DNA of 64,000 nucleotides from Lewinellaceae bacterium (GCA_016719605.1 JADJYW010000004.1:310001-374000); one strand, 5' to 3'; shown: positions 27,060 to 36,297, numbered from the stretch's first letter. The notes: a model not told the origin generated them from the letters alone. Program-made: numbers and translations.

Positions 27060-29939
27060 ATGTTCAGATACTTTCTCGTATTAACTCTTTTGTTACCCGC
27101 CGGCCTTCTCATGGGGCAGGGGTGGGAGCGTGTATTTGATGGGGGAGGGCAAGGACAAATCAACGATATAGCCATTGCGCCAGATGGCGGATTCATTGCG
27201 GTTGGTTATTACAACAGCCTGAACCGTGCGCGCTTGTTCAAAACCGATGTTGATGGCAATTTGCAATGGACAAAAGACTTTTTTCTTGGCTCACAAACCA
27301 CGGGGGAGGGTATCGTAGTAACACAGGATGGCCATTATGTCTTTACGGGATATGCCAAGACAGGCAATGGCCCCAGACAGGCTTTTCTGGTAAAAACAGA
27401 CAAATCCGGCAATACGGCCTGGACGTATGTCTTGCCGGGGGGATTTGATACGGAAGCATTGGATATTATTGAATTGAACGATAAAGGTTTGGTCGTTTGC
27501 GGGCACCAGAAAACACTTTCTGCATCGGAGGATATACTCGTTTTCAAGGTTTCCCCGGCTGGGACGTTGGTTTGGAGCAAATTATTCGGCGATCAGGCCG
27601 TATCCGAAAAAGCATTTGGGCTTGCATCCGGCCCGGGCGACCGTATTTTGGTGGCCGGTAGCAAAAAGACAGTGCCACGCGATATGTGCGTGTTGAGCAT
27701 TGACGGAGCAGATGGTCTGCTGCAATGGGAAAATACGTTCGGTTTCTTTGAATTGCTGTCTGGTAGCCCTGCCGATGATGTGGCAAGGGGCATTTGGGTA
27801 ACCAACGACAACAACATCGTACTGGCGGGAAGGAGCACCTATAAACAGCCCGCAGAAGGTGTTTTGATGAAGATTGATGGATCGGGAAGCAACCAGATTT
27901 TATGGTTCCAGTCCTATCCCAAGTCAGACTTCTACGGCTTGGTACCGTCGCCAACAGGTGGTTTTTTTGTTACAGGCACGAAGTCCACCGAGCAATCAGA
28001 GGATGTCTATATCATTCGTACCAATTCGGCCGGCGAAAAAATCTGCGACCTTTTAGTGGGCCGCCCCGGCTTCGATCAGGGCATAAGTGTTGTTGCTACA
28101 CCAGACGGTGGTGCCGTGACGGCCGGTGTTGGAGAATTTTTCTTTCCCACATTCGGTACGGAAGCCAATCCGTATCTGGTGAAAATGGACAAAAACTGCA
28201 CAGCCTTCACCAGTTATGTCGCCGGTAATGTTTTCCACGACCTGAACGGAGACTGCCTGCGGGATGGCAATGAGTCGGGCCTGGAGAACTGGATTGTCAA
28301 AATCGAAAGTCCCAACTTTACCCGGTATGCCGTGGCAAAAACCAACGGCGACTTTCTGTTACTGGTAGATACGGGTATGTACCAGATCAAACTCTTCCCG
28401 CCAAATGATTCCTGGCAGTCATGCTCGCCGGCTACGGCCCTTCATGTGACGGGTTTTCTGGATACATTTAGCGTTGAAATCCCGGTTCGGGCGGCTTCGG
28501 CCTGTCCACGCAACGAGGTGGATGTGGCTACGCCTGTATTGCGCCGGTGCGCGAACAATACATACACGGTGCGTTACTGCAATTCCGGCACAATCCCTTC
28601 GACAGATACTAAAATCGAGATTGTACTGGATCCGCTCCTGACACTCACGAGCAGTTCTATCCCGGCCACCCTGCTTCCCGGCAATACCTATTCTTTTGAT
28701 ATTGGTACGTTGGAGAACGGCGATTGCGGCAACTTTACTTTCGATGCTTTTCTCGATTGCAACAATACAATCGATGGACAGACCCACTGTGTGCAGGCGC
28801 ATATCTATCCGGATTCATTCTGTATGGTCACGGCTTGGGATCGCTCCATCGTAGAGGCTCGTGCGCTTTGCGAAAATGACACCGTCAAAATGGTGTTGGT
28901 CAACGTCGGCGACGGCGATATGCAGGAGGAGGTTGGGTTTGTCATCGCGGAGGATGTTATCTTGCTCACCCAGCCCGGTGATCCATTGTATCAATTTAAA
29001 TTGAAATCCGGCCAGGATTCTACTGTCTGGACATATCCCGCTACCGGCAGTACCTACCGCATTATAGCGGAACAAACCTCCGGTTACCCGGGCGTCAGTT
29101 ACCCCACTGCTGCGGTTGAGGGTTGTAAATCGGATACCAGCAGCACCTTCACTACGGGCTATTACACCATGTTCCCCGAAGACGACCAAAATCCTTTCAG
29201 ATCATCCGATTGTCAAGAAAATAACCATGCCGATTTCAATCCAGAGAATTTAAAACGGGGCCATCCCAAAGGCTACGACGTAGCCCACTACGTCCGACCG
29301 GATACCGATTTAGAGTTTTTAATCCAATTCCAGAACACAGGAACCGATACCGTACACCAGGTCATTGTGCGCGACACCTTGTCGTTTTCACTTGATCCGG
29401 CTACGGTGCGCCCGGGTACTGCCAGCCATCCGTACGACTTTGAAGTCTATGGTCCCGGCATCGTGCAGTTTACTATCCCGGGTATTAATCTGCTGCCAGA
29501 TAGCGGCGCCAATGAGGGCTTTGTCAAGTTTCGAGTGTCTCTGCAAGGAGGCATTCCCTGCGAGACGCAAATCTTCAATAGCGCCGCTATCTACTTTGAC
29601 TTCGAGGCTCCGGTTGTTACAAACCAGACTTTCCATACGGTATGCGCATTTGACACCTTCGTGGTGGTCAAGACAAAACACATTGACTTTGAGGGGGCCG
29701 ACGTCAAGGTCTATCCCAATCCGTTCGACGACAGCGCTGTTTTTGAGATTAGCGGCGCGCCGGCCTCCGGCTATACGCTGGAACTTTACGACATGCAAGG
29801 AAGAAAACTGTTTAATCAATCCTATTCCCATTCCACGTTCCGATTGCATCGGCAACAATTACCCGCAGGCATGTTACTCTATCGGCTGACCACGGACCGT
29901 GGTCGTCCGGTTGCCTCCGGAAAGCTCCTCGTTCGATGA
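27060..29939 (+). CDS. Large T9SS-secreted protein with SdrD-B-like and DUF7619-type domains
   Basis: 959 residues. Signal peptide (MFRYFLVLTLLLPAGLLMGQ). Residues 20-385: repeats built around IAPDGGFIAVGYYN, VTQDGHYVFTGYA and ATPDGGAVTAGVG, a delta-60/propeller-like region. About 388-465: an SdrD B-like segment (GNVFHDLNGDCLRDGNESGL). About 470-740: beta sandwiches with several Cys pairs. About 765-880: the DUF7619-type conserved repeat (HYVRPDTDLEFLIQFQNTG, FVKFRVSL, AAIYFDFEAPVVTNQTFHTV). Last 75: T9SS sorting domain (VKVYPNPFDDSAVF). It is likely a surface or secreted protein; no enzyme motif seen. The start at 27060 fits the signal peptide; the longer reading frame from 26949 does not look coding. 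Confidence 0.82.
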   Translation: MFRYFLVLTLLLPAGLLMGQGWERVFDGGGQGQINDIAIAPDGGFIAVGYYNSLNRARLFKTDVDGNLQWTKDFFLGSQTTGEGIVVTQDGHYVFTGYAKTGNGPRQAFLVKTDKSGNTAWTYVLPGGFDTEALDIIELNDKGLVVCGHQKTLSASEDILVFKVSPAGTLVWSKLFGDQAVSEKAFGLASGPGDRILVAGSKKTVPRDMCVLSIDGADGLLQWENTFGFFELLSGSPADDVARGIWVTNDNNIVLAGRSTYKQPAEGVLMKIDGSGSNQILWFQSYPKSDFYGLVPSPTGGFFVTGTKSTEQSEDVYIIRTNSAGEKICDLLVGRPGFDQGISVVATPDGGAVTAGVGEFFFPTFGTEANPYLVKMDKNCTAFTSYVAGNVFHDLNGDCLRDGNESGLENWIVKIESPNFTRYAVAKTNGDFLLLVDTGMYQIKLFPPNDSWQSCSPATALHVTGFLDTFSVEIPVRAASACPRNEVDVATPVLRRCANNTYTVRYCNSGTIPSTDTKIEIVLDPLLTLTSSSIPATLLPGNTYSFDIGTLENGDCGNFTFDAFLDCNNTIDGQTHCVQAHIYPDSFCMVTAWDRSIVEARALCENDTVKMVLVNVGDGDMQEEVGFVIAEDVILLTQPGDPLYQFKLKSGQDSTVWTYPATGSTYRIIAEQTSGYPGVSYPTAAVEGCKSDTSSTFTTGYYTMFPEDDQNPFRSSDCQENNHADFNPENLKRGHPKGYDVAHYVRPDTDLEFLIQFQNTGTDTVHQVIVRDTLSFSLDPATVRPGTASHPYDFEVYGPGIVQFTIPGINLLPDSGANEGFVKFRVSLQGGIPCETQIFNSAAIYFDFEAPVVTNQTFHTVCAFDTFVVVKTKHIDFEGADVKVYPNPFDDSAVFEISGAPASGYTLELYDMQGRKLFNQSYSHSTFRLHRQQLPAGMLLYRLTTDRGRPVASGKLLVR

Positions 29940-30002
29940 CGAGAGACCTCCCAGCCATTGCCATTTACCGATTTTACTAATAGGCGCCTCCCAAAGGCGC
30001 CA

Positions 30003-30035
30003 AAACCGCGGGGACCTCAACCTCGCGGTTTTTTT
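30003..30035 (+). terminator. Rho-independent terminator
   Basis: Arms AAACCGCG (30003-30010) and CGCGGTTT (30024-30031) around a 13-base loop, followed by a T-run to 30035. It ends the 27060-29939 gene and reaches into the stop codon of convergent rlmD. Confidence 0.75.
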
Positions 30036-31497
30036 ATGGCCGCAGCGCTAACAACGCGACGCTCTCGATATGGTGCGTGTGCGGGAACATGTCCACAGGC
30101 CGCACTTTCAGCACCTCGTATTTTTCGGCGAGCAGTTGCACGTCGCGGGCCTGGGTAGCCGGATTGCAGCTGACATAGACGATGCGCGGGGCGGCCAGCT
30201 CCAACAGGAACCGCACGGCCTTCTCATGCATACCCGCTCGCGGTGGATCGGTAATGACGAGATCGGGGCGGCCATGCCGCGCTACAAATACCGGATCAAG
30301 TACATTTTTTACGTCGCCGTCATAAAAGATGGTATTCTCGATGCCGTTCAGTATGCGGTTCTCTTCGGCATCCGCTATGGCCTCCGGTATTTCCTCGATA
30401 CCCACAACCTGCTTGCAAAAACGGGCCACATACAGTGCAATGCTCCCGGTACCCGTGTAAAGATCGTAGACGTTTTCCGAGCCGGTGAGTTCAGCAAATT
30501 GCACAACAGTGTCGTACAGGTTTTTGGCTTGGGCAGAGTTGGTTTGAAAAAATGACTTGGGGCCGATTTTGAAGCGCAAATCGCCAAGTTGTTCCACAAC
30601 ATACCCTTTGCCGAAGTAAGTGACCATATCCAGATCAAATACGGTGTCGTTCATCTTGGGATTGACGCAGTACACAATGGTGGTCAATTGGTTGCCAAGA
30701 CGTGTCCGGAGTGCGTCCAGAAAGGCGCCGATTGCTGCTGGTTCATCGCGTGCAAAACTCACCAGTAACAATACTTCGCCGGTGGTCGTAAGCCGGATCA
30801 TCAGGTTGCGCAGAAATCCCTCGTGCCGCCGCACGTCGTAGAAAGCCAGTCCCTGCTCCAGGGCAATGGCACGGGCGGTATTTCGAATGGCGTTGGAAGG
30901 ATCGGCTTGTAGCCAGCAATGCTGGATGTCCACTACTTTATCGAAGGCGCCGGCGCGGTGAAAGCCCAGGCCGGGGAACCTCGGCAGTCCGCTCGGTTCT
31001 CCTTCCGGGGGCAAGGAAAGCACCTCCTGTTCAGGAGGCGGTAGAGCAGGCATTTCTCCGGGCAAAAGCCAGCGTTTGTTTGAAAAAGCGTATTCCAGTT
31101 TGTTTCGGTAAAACGTCGTTTCCGGAGCGCCGAGAATGGGCAAAAATGCTTGAACGGGTACCTTGGCGATGCGCTGAAAGGCATCCAGCACGTTCTGGTT
31201 CTTGTGCTCCAATTGGGCGGTATATTCCAGATGCTGCCATTTGCAGCCACCGCATACTGTAAAGTGTTGACAAAATGGCTCGGTACGCTGCGGTGAGGGG
31301 CGCAACAGGTTTTCGATACGCCCTTCGCCAAAACCACCTTTTTTCTTCTGAACAAAAACATCCACGAGATCGCCGGGGACAGCCCCCTCTACAAAAAGTA
31401 CCAAGCCATCGGGCGTACGCCCGACGCCCTTGCCGCGGTCGGCTACACCGTGGATGAAAACAGCCGGAGCAATGAAAGATCTGGATTTGCGTGCCAT
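30034..31497 (-). CDS. rlmD: 23S rRNA (uracil(1939)-C(5))-methyltransferase RlmD
   Basis: 487 residues. An N-terminal TRAM domain (about 8-65) is followed by the iron-sulfur Cys cluster at 76, 82 and 85 (PFCQHFTVCGGCKWQ) with a fourth Cys further on. The AdoMet domain has DLYTGTGSIALYVA, and the catalytic Cys sits in YVSCNPATQARD, preceded by DPPRAGMHEK. All features of the RumA/RlmD family are present; RlmCD-type proteins look alike, so the exact uridine is inferred. I chose the start MARKSRSF at 31497; a -7 box lies 9 bp upstream of it. Confidence 0.88.
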   Translation of the reverse strand: MARKSRSFIAPAVFIHGVADRGKGVGRTPDGLVLFVEGAVPGDLVDVFVQKKKGGFGEGRIENLLRPSPQRTEPFCQHFTVCGGCKWQHLEYTAQLEHKNQNVLDAFQRIAKVPVQAFLPILGAPETTFYRNKLEYAFSNKRWLLPGEMPALPPPEQEVLSLPPEGEPSGLPRFPGLGFHRAGAFDKVVDIQHCWLQADPSNAIRNTARAIALEQGLAFYDVRRHEGFLRNLMIRLTTTGEVLLLVSFARDEPAAIGAFLDALRTRLGNQLTTIVYCVNPKMNDTVFDLDMVTYFGKGYVVEQLGDLRFKIGPKSFFQTNSAQAKNLYDTVVQFAELTGSENVYDLYTGTGSIALYVARFCKQVVGIEEIPEAIADAEENRILNGIENTIFYDGDVKNVLDPVFVARHGRPDLVITDPPRAGMHEKAVRFLLELAAPRIVYVSCNPATQARDVQLLAEKYEVLKVRPVDMFPHTHHIESVALLALRP

Positions 31498-31898
31498 AAG
31501 TGGCGGCAAAGATAGGATTGGTTGAGGGGCTTTGTGCGGCAAATAGCGCCGGGGGGGCTGCCGATTTGAGATAACCCGCGCAGGCGAAAAAAGCCCCCGC
31601 TCCGGGATCGGTGCGAGGGCTTGGGTTTTTCATGGTTCGGAAGCCCGCTGTGTTTGGTCAGAGCCTGGGCCTCCAAAGCCGTTTTTGTGCTGTATTGTAA
31701 GATATTGTTGAGTACAGCGGGAGAGGGGTTGAACCGGGCCTTGGGCAACAGGTTTTTGGCTGTCAGCAATTCGCTGAACTCAGCGCGCAATGCACTGTTT
31801 TCTTCCAATTGCTGAGCAGTTACGGTTGCTTCATCGGCCGGCATGTCACGGTACAGGAACTGCACCAGCGTGTTGTTGTATAGGTAATTTTCTTGCAT
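31443..31898 (-). CDS. Small conserved hypothetical protein, 3' end doubtful
   Basis: From ATG 31898 the product begins MQENYLYNNTLVQFLYRDMP and continues with helices ADEATVTAQQLEENSALRAE and FNPSPAVLNNILQYS. This small acidic protein (about 75-90 residues) is a type I associate with Saprospirales and its function is unknown. The open frame then runs on through a terminator-like hairpin (31587-31620) into the start of rlmD, giving 151 residues. The extra part (HRSRSGGFFRLRGLSQIG) looks non-coding. The genuine stop has probably been lost: one extra base near 31645 would bring a TGA into frame directly after the conserved part. I trust the start and the first 80 residues only. Confidence 0.5.
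   Translation of the reverse strand: MQENYLYNNTLVQFLYRDMPADEATVTAQQLEENSALRAEFSELLTAKNLLPKARFNPSPAVLNNILQYSTKTALEAQALTKHSGLPNHEKPKPSHRSRSGGFFRLRGLSQIGSPPGAICRTKPLNQSYLCRHLWHANPDLSLLRLFSSTV
31507..31514 (-). promoter_or_regulatory. -7 box of rlmD (TATCTTTG), short leader
   Basis: On the minus strand TATCTTTG matches TAnnTTTG, 9 bp before the rlmD ATG, so the transcript would be almost leaderless. Confidence 0.5.
31587..31620 (-). terminator. Rho-independent terminator
   Basis: On the minus strand, arms GCCCTCGC and GCGGGGGC pair (one G-U) around a 12-base loop and are followed by six T residues. It most likely ends the small gene that starts at 31898. Confidence 0.65.
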
Positions 31899-32040
31899 AG
31901 GCATAAAAAATGATTTGGAAAATCGTGAAAAAAATCGACTGTAAAACACCCGTGAAATGGGGGTTAGTATACAAAGCCGTATTAAATTTTCTTTTTTAAC
32001 ATTTATCTTTCATGGCCGCCAGATGGCGTGTCCGGGCGAT

Positions 32041-32048
32041 TACCTTTG
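32041..32048 (+). promoter_or_regulatory. -7 box of the VWA gene (TACCTTTG)
   Basis: TACCTTTG lies 56 bp upstream of the ATG at 32105 and supports that start over the longer open frame from 32012, which would place the box inside the coding region. Confidence 0.55.
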
Positions 32049-32104
32049 CAAACAAGTTGTATCGCGACTTTGACTACCAAATCAACACCACAGCGAATAG
32101 AAGC

Positions 32105-33259
32105 ATGCACCAAAATCCTCCGTACCACAACGATTTGACGCTCGAACGCTGGCGCCTTATTCTTGGCCGTACCGCCGACCCGGAGCAAGAGATACCGCTG
32201 AGCAATACGCAGACCGGTATGGATCAGGTACTGGAGGCGCTTTACGACACCGACAGGAAAGGTGGCCTGGGGCGCTCCGCACCCAATGTCAACCGCTGGC
32301 TCGGCGATATCCGTCGCTATTTCCCTACCCCCGTCGTGCAGCTGCTGCAACGAGATGCTCTGGAGCGTTTGGGGCTGGCACAACTACTGCTGGAGCCGGA
32401 ACTCTTAGCCGCTGTAGAACCGGATGTACACCTGGTCGGTACCCTGTTGTCGCTGCAAAAAGCCATGCCGGATAAAACACGAGAAACAGCTCGTACAGTA
32501 GTCCGCCGTATCGTGGACGACCTCGAACGCCAGATACATACCACCCTGCAGGAGGCCGTGCGGCAGGCACTCAACCGAAGTGTGCGCAACCGCCGCCCCC
32601 GTTCCAGCGAAATAGACTGGCGCCGAACCATCTATCAGAATCTGAAACACTACCAGCCCGAGTTGCGGGCCATCATCCCCGAACGCATCACCGGTTTCGG
32701 GCAGAAAGGCAAAGCACTGCGGCATATCATTCTGCTGGTGGATCAGAGCGGCTCCATGGCAGGATCGGTGGTCTATGCCGCCGTATTCGGCGCTGTTCTG
32801 GCTTCCCTGCGCACCGTACAAACACACCTCGTGGTGTTCGACACGGCAGTAGCAGACCTCTCCGAGCACCTGCACGACCCGGTGGAACTACTCTTCAGTA
32901 CGCAGTTGGGCGGTGGAACGGACATCCACAAAGCACTGGGCTACGCCCAAACACTGGTACGCACGCCCCAGAACACGATCCTCGTGCTCATCAGCGACCT
33001 CTACGAGGGCGGCAATCGCACTGAAATGCTCAAAAAAGCCCACGCCTTGCGTCAGTCAGGGGTAAGCATGGTGGCACTTCTTGCCCTGAGCGACGAGGGT
33101 ACGCCGAACCACGACCACGACAACGCCGTCGCTTTTGCCGCCCTTGGCATACCCTCCTTCGCCTGCACACCCCATCAATTTCCCAAACTCATGGCCGCAG
33201 CCATCAGTCGGCAAGATATTCAGCAATGGGCCGGTGCAATTGTTCAGGAACCATCCTAA
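32105..33259 (+). CDS. VWA domain-containing protein (CoxE/YehP-like)
   Basis: 384 residues, cytoplasmic. The N-terminal half is helical and Arg-rich (WRLILGRTADPEQEIPLSN, RRPRSSEIDWRRTIYQNLKH). The C-terminal half is a von Willebrand A domain with the metal site DQSGSMAGS, a middle GGGTDIHKALGYA and the later LISDLYEGG. This is the layout of VWA proteins that work with MoxR AAA+ ATPases to assemble or activate metal enzymes. No MoxR-type ATPase is next to it here, so its partner must be elsewhere. Start at 32105 fits the -7 box at 32041. It may be co-transcribed with lgt, but lgt has its own -7 box. Confidence 0.8.
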   Translation: MHQNPPYHNDLTLERWRLILGRTADPEQEIPLSNTQTGMDQVLEALYDTDRKGGLGRSAPNVNRWLGDIRRYFPTPVVQLLQRDALERLGLAQLLLEPELLAAVEPDVHLVGTLLSLQKAMPDKTRETARTVVRRIVDDLERQIHTTLQEAVRQALNRSVRNRRPRSSEIDWRRTIYQNLKHYQPELRAIIPERITGFGQKGKALRHIILLVDQSGSMAGSVVYAAVFGAVLASLRTVQTHLVVFDTAVADLSEHLHDPVELLFSTQLGGGTDIHKALGYAQTLVRTPQNTILVLISDLYEGGNRTEMLKKAHALRQSGVSMVALLALSDEGTPNHDHDNAVAFAALGIPSFACTPHQFPKLMAAAISRQDIQQWAGAIVQEPS

Positions 33260-33299
33260 TCATCTGCAAGGGTTGATAAAAAAATCCCGATACGTCGGC

Positions 33300-33307
33300 T
33301 ACCTTTG
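33300..33307 (+). promoter_or_regulatory. -7 box of lgt (TACCTTTG), nearly leaderless
   Basis: TACCTTTG ends 6 bp before the lgt ATG at 33314, the same arrangement as at xerD, so the mRNA should start at or very near the start codon. Confidence 0.55.
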
Positions 33308-33313
33308 CCCACC

Positions 33314-34504
33314 ATGTATCCAGACCTGTCTTACCTGTTTCACGCCCTTATCGGTACGGCGCCGGACAATTGGCTGTCCGTATTCAAAACCTTTGGCTTT
33401 TTTCTCGCACTCGCCTTCCTGGCCGGTGCCTTGACGTACTACGCCGAACTCAAGCGAAAAGCCCGGGAGGGCTTTTTTCGCCCGGCCAAAGTGGTCATCA
33501 CCGAAGGACAACCCGCTTCAACGACCGACATCGCCATGAATGCCTTAGTCGGCTTGATCCTTGGTGGCAAAGGCCTGTACGCTGTGCAGCACTTCGTCGA
33601 GTTCCGACAAGACCCCGCCTCCATCATCCTGTCCGCCAAAATGCACTGGCCGGCGGCACTTGTCGGAGCGGCGTTTTTCGGCGGACTAAGCTGGTGGGAA
33701 GCGTGGCGCAAGCGCAAAGACAAACCCGTGTCCCGCGAGGTAGACGTATGGCCGCACGATCGCATCAGCGAAATCACGGTTTGGGCGGCCGTGGGCGGCA
33801 TTGTCGGCGCCAAATTTTTTGACTTGTTCGACAACTGGGAATCGTTCCTCCGCGATCCTGCCGGAGCACTGCTGTCCGGCGGCGGACTGGCATTTTACGG
33901 CGGGTTAGTATTGGGTTTCGTGGCTGTAGTGGCATACTTCTGGCGCAACGGCGTACCCTTCCTCCCCGCTGCCGATGCCGTAGCACCCGCTCTCACTGCC
34001 GGCTACGGCATGGGCCGTATCGGGTGCCAACTCAGTGGCGACGGCGACTGGGGTATCGTAAACCAGGCGCCCAAACCCGACTGGATGGCATTCCTGCCCG
34101 ACTGGATGTGGGCCACCACCTACCCGCACAACGTGTTGAACACTCCCCACACAGACCCGGTTTCGAGCGTGCCCATCGAAGGCTGTACCTGGGAATATTG
34201 TATGCAGTTGTCCATGCCGGTTTTCCCTACACCGTTTTACGAAACCTTGATGATGGCCGTGGTTTTTGGCATCCTGTGGGCCTTGCGCAAGCGCCTGAAG
34301 GCGCCGGGGATGTTGTTTTTTATCTACCTCGCCCTCATCGCAGTCGAACGGTTTTTAATTGAAAAAATCCGGGTAAACGTACACCATGAGGTATTCGGCA
34401 TAAAACTGAGCCAGGCAGAAATTATCTCTTTGTGCCTGCTGCTGGTGAGTGCAATCGGAGCAATTGTGGTATGGCGGCAGCACCGTCAGGGGAGTCAGTC
34501 CTAA
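33314..34504 (+). CDS. lgt: Prolipoprotein diacylglyceryl transferase
   Basis: 396 residues, an integral inner-membrane enzyme with seven or more helices. It transfers diacylglycerol from phosphatidylglycerol to the lipobox Cys of preprolipoproteins. Visible motifs: SGGGLAFYGGLVLGFVAV and the signature GYGMGRIGCQLSGDGDWG, then VERFLIEKIRVN near the end. It is longer than the 290-residue E. coli enzyme because of N-terminal and central insertions, as in other Bacteroidota. Lipoproteins such as the DUF4197 protein at 22861 are its expected substrates. Its stop overlaps the convergent YhhN gene by 4 bp. Confidence 0.9.
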   Translation: MYPDLSYLFHALIGTAPDNWLSVFKTFGFFLALAFLAGALTYYAELKRKAREGFFRPAKVVITEGQPASTTDIAMNALVGLILGGKGLYAVQHFVEFRQDPASIILSAKMHWPAALVGAAFFGGLSWWEAWRKRKDKPVSREVDVWPHDRISEITVWAAVGGIVGAKFFDLFDNWESFLRDPAGALLSGGGLAFYGGLVLGFVAVVAYFWRNGVPFLPAADAVAPALTAGYGMGRIGCQLSGDGDWGIVNQAPKPDWMAFLPDWMWATTYPHNVLNTPHTDPVSSVPIEGCTWEYCMQLSMPVFPTPFYETLMMAVVFGILWALRKRLKAPGMLFFIYLALIAVERFLIEKIRVNVHHEVFGIKLSQAEIISLCLLLVSAIGAIVVWRQHRQGSQS

Positions 34505-35220
34505 ACGCTACGTTGCTTTGTCCGTACCGGCAAATGCCGCAACTGCTTGGCCACGCCACGCACGATCAGCCACTGACCCGCGATATACGTCGCCATAACG
34601 GCTACGCTCGACCCCGGGAACGGATACCCGAACCGGCCGGCGGCGATCAGGCAGTCCGACAACAGGAACAAAAGTGCCCCGGCCAGCAGGCTGCCGAACA
34701 CGTCGCGATGCACATACCCTTTCAAATTGACTACACCCAGCACCATGGCCGTGATGATCGCCCCATACAGCGCCACAGGTTGTTGCAGTCCTTCGGGTAT
34801 GCCCGGCCACAGCCAGGCCAGGAGACTGAGCAGGAAAAGCCCGAATGGCGCCGACCAGTACGGTTGCTTGCGCAGGTAGCCGTTGCGCAGGTTAACTTCC
34901 GATAAAAACCCGCCGAGGTAGCAGGCTTGTGTGGTCAAAAATGCACCCAACCCCAGCAGGAAAAACAGCGCGTCGTACGCGCCTCCGGCAAACATTAGAA
35001 AAATGTCGCCGAGCGTGGCAAACAGCAACCCCGACAGTATCGTGTGCCGAAAAAAGCGCCGGATACCGGGCGTTCGCCGCATCAACCAGATAGCCAGTAC
35101 GGGCATCAACAGCGGCTTGCTGAACAGGATGAGCGAGCGGTTTTCGAGCGCTTCGCCGGTAAGTTCCACGACGGCGAGCAGCGCAAAAGCGCCGAGCCAA
35201 AGTATACTTTTTCGTTCCAT
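34501..35220 (-). CDS. YhhN/TMEM86 (lysoplasmalogenase) family membrane protein
   Basis: 239 residues, eight predicted membrane helices. Motifs include KPLLMPVLAIWLM, LLFATLGDIFLMF and SDCLIAAGRF, of the YhhN family. Eukaryotic TMEM86 members hydrolyse the vinyl-ether bond of lysoplasmalogens, but for bacterial members the substrate is uncertain. It lies 9 bp downstream of panC on the same strand, so co-transcription is likely; I see no functional link. The start at 35220 (MERKSILWL) leads directly into the first helix. Confidence 0.82.
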   Translation of the reverse strand: MERKSILWLGAFALLAVVELTGEALENRSLILFSKPLLMPVLAIWLMRRTPGIRRFFRHTILSGLLFATLGDIFLMFAGGAYDALFFLLGLGAFLTTQACYLGGFLSEVNLRNGYLRKQPYWSAPFGLFLLSLLAWLWPGIPEGLQQPVALYGAIITAMVLGVVNLKGYVHRDVFGSLLAGALLFLLSDCLIAAGRFGYPFPGSSVAVMATYIAGQWLIVRGVAKQLRHLPVRTKQRSV

Positions 35221-35229
35221 TTTGCAATG

Positions 35230-36087
35230 TTACGGCGTTTGGCCTTTCAGAACCAAATTGTCAATCAAGCGCACCGCACCGGCCCAGGCTGCCACGCAGG
35301 CCACAATAAAATCGCTGTCGGCCCAATGTGCTACAGGCAGCAGGGAAATTCCGTCCACCAGATCGAAGTATTCGGGCCGAAGACCGGCGGCGTGCAAACG
35401 TTCCAGCGCCTGGGCCTGCACAACGGCAGCGGGCCGGGTTTCAAATTCCGTTTTGGCGGCCTGCAGGGTTTCATAAATGACCGGCGCGGCGGCGCGCATC
35501 TCCGGCGTCAGGCGCAGGTTTCGGCTCGACATGGCCAGACCGTCGGGTTCGCGGGTGGTGGGGCATATCACCAGGTGCACAGGCGAGTCGAGTTGGCGCA
35601 GCATGTCGCGTACAATGGTCAGTTGCTGGTAGTCTTTTTGGCCCATGTACAACCGGTGTGGCTGCACAATGTCGAGCAGACGTTTTACCACGGTAGCCAT
35701 ACCCGTGAAATGACCCGGGCGGAAAACACCCTCCATGACCTGATCCAGCTGTCGAAAATCGAGCAACACGGTTAGGTCGTCACCCGGCGGATACACCTCC
35801 GCCACAGGTGGCATGAACAGGGCATCGCAACCGGCATCCAGCAGGAGAGCAGTATCCTCTTCGGGCAATCGGGGGTACTTGTCCAGATCGCTCAGGTCGT
35901 TGAACTGGGTGGGGTTGACAAAAATACTGACCACTGCGAGGTCGCATTCCGCCTTGGCGGCATGCACCAAACTGAGGTGTCCGGTGTGCAGGGCGCCCAT
36001 GGTCGGGGCAAAGCCGATGGTTTTGCCGGCGCGGCGCTGCCCGTCAAGCCAGTATTGTAATTCGGCTACTTGTGTAAAAACCAGCAT
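35230..36087 (-). CDS. panC: Pantothenate synthetase (pantoate-beta-alanine ligase)
   Basis: 285 residues, the normal length. It joins pantoate and beta-alanine with ATP, the last step of vitamin B5 synthesis. Motifs: PTMGALHTGHLSLV (the HxGH adenylate site), VSIFVNPTQF, MGQKDYQQLTIVRDML and the KMSKS-like MSSRNLRL. ATG 36087 (MLVFTQVAEL) is chosen; the upstream in-frame stretch consists of GATTCGATT-type leader sequence. The other pantothenate genes are not in the window. YhhN follows 9 bp later. Confidence 0.93.
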   Translation of the reverse strand: MLVFTQVAELQYWLDGQRRAGKTIGFAPTMGALHTGHLSLVHAAKAECDLAVVSIFVNPTQFNDLSDLDKYPRLPEEDTALLLDAGCDALFMPPVAEVYPPGDDLTVLLDFRQLDQVMEGVFRPGHFTGMATVVKRLLDIVQPHRLYMGQKDYQQLTIVRDMLRQLDSPVHLVICPTTREPDGLAMSSRNLRLTPEMRAAAPVIYETLQAAKTEFETRPAAVVQAQALERLHAAGLRPEYFDLVDGISLLPVAHWADSDFIVACVAAWAGAVRLIDNLVLKGQTP

Positions 36088-36096
36088 GGTTTGAAT

Positions 36097-36149
36097 GGTT
36101 CGATTATTTCGATTGGTGCGATGGATTCGATTGAGCGGCGGCAAAGGTT
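36097..36149 (-). promoter_or_regulatory. panC leader: degenerate GAATCAATC-type words and an AACCTTTG box
   Basis: Between 36097 and 36137 the sequence has scattered TCGATT and GATTCGATT words, resembling the 9-bp unit of the hppA and DUF4197 leaders. At 36142-36149 the minus strand reads AACCTTTG, one base off TAnnTTTG, as a candidate -7 box for panC. Confidence 0.4.
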
Positions 36150-36208
36150 GGAAAAAATTGGAAGTCGTCGGACGAACAAGTTCGTGCAGGCAACTATTTC
36201 AAAACCCG

Positions 36209-36216
36209 CACCTTTG
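36209..36216 (+). promoter_or_regulatory. Candidate -7 box of the DMT transporter gene (CACCTTTG)
   Basis: CACCTTTG differs from TAnnTTTG in one position and lies 81 bp upstream of ATG 36298. It fits the recurring nACCTTTGC pattern of this window. Confidence 0.35.
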
Positions 36217-36297
36217 CAGCGCAAATCACGGTTGGCCCCGGGTGCGCTGCATCGCCGCGCCTGGCACAACTCAACCCGCTCAACCCTTATCCGCTAC

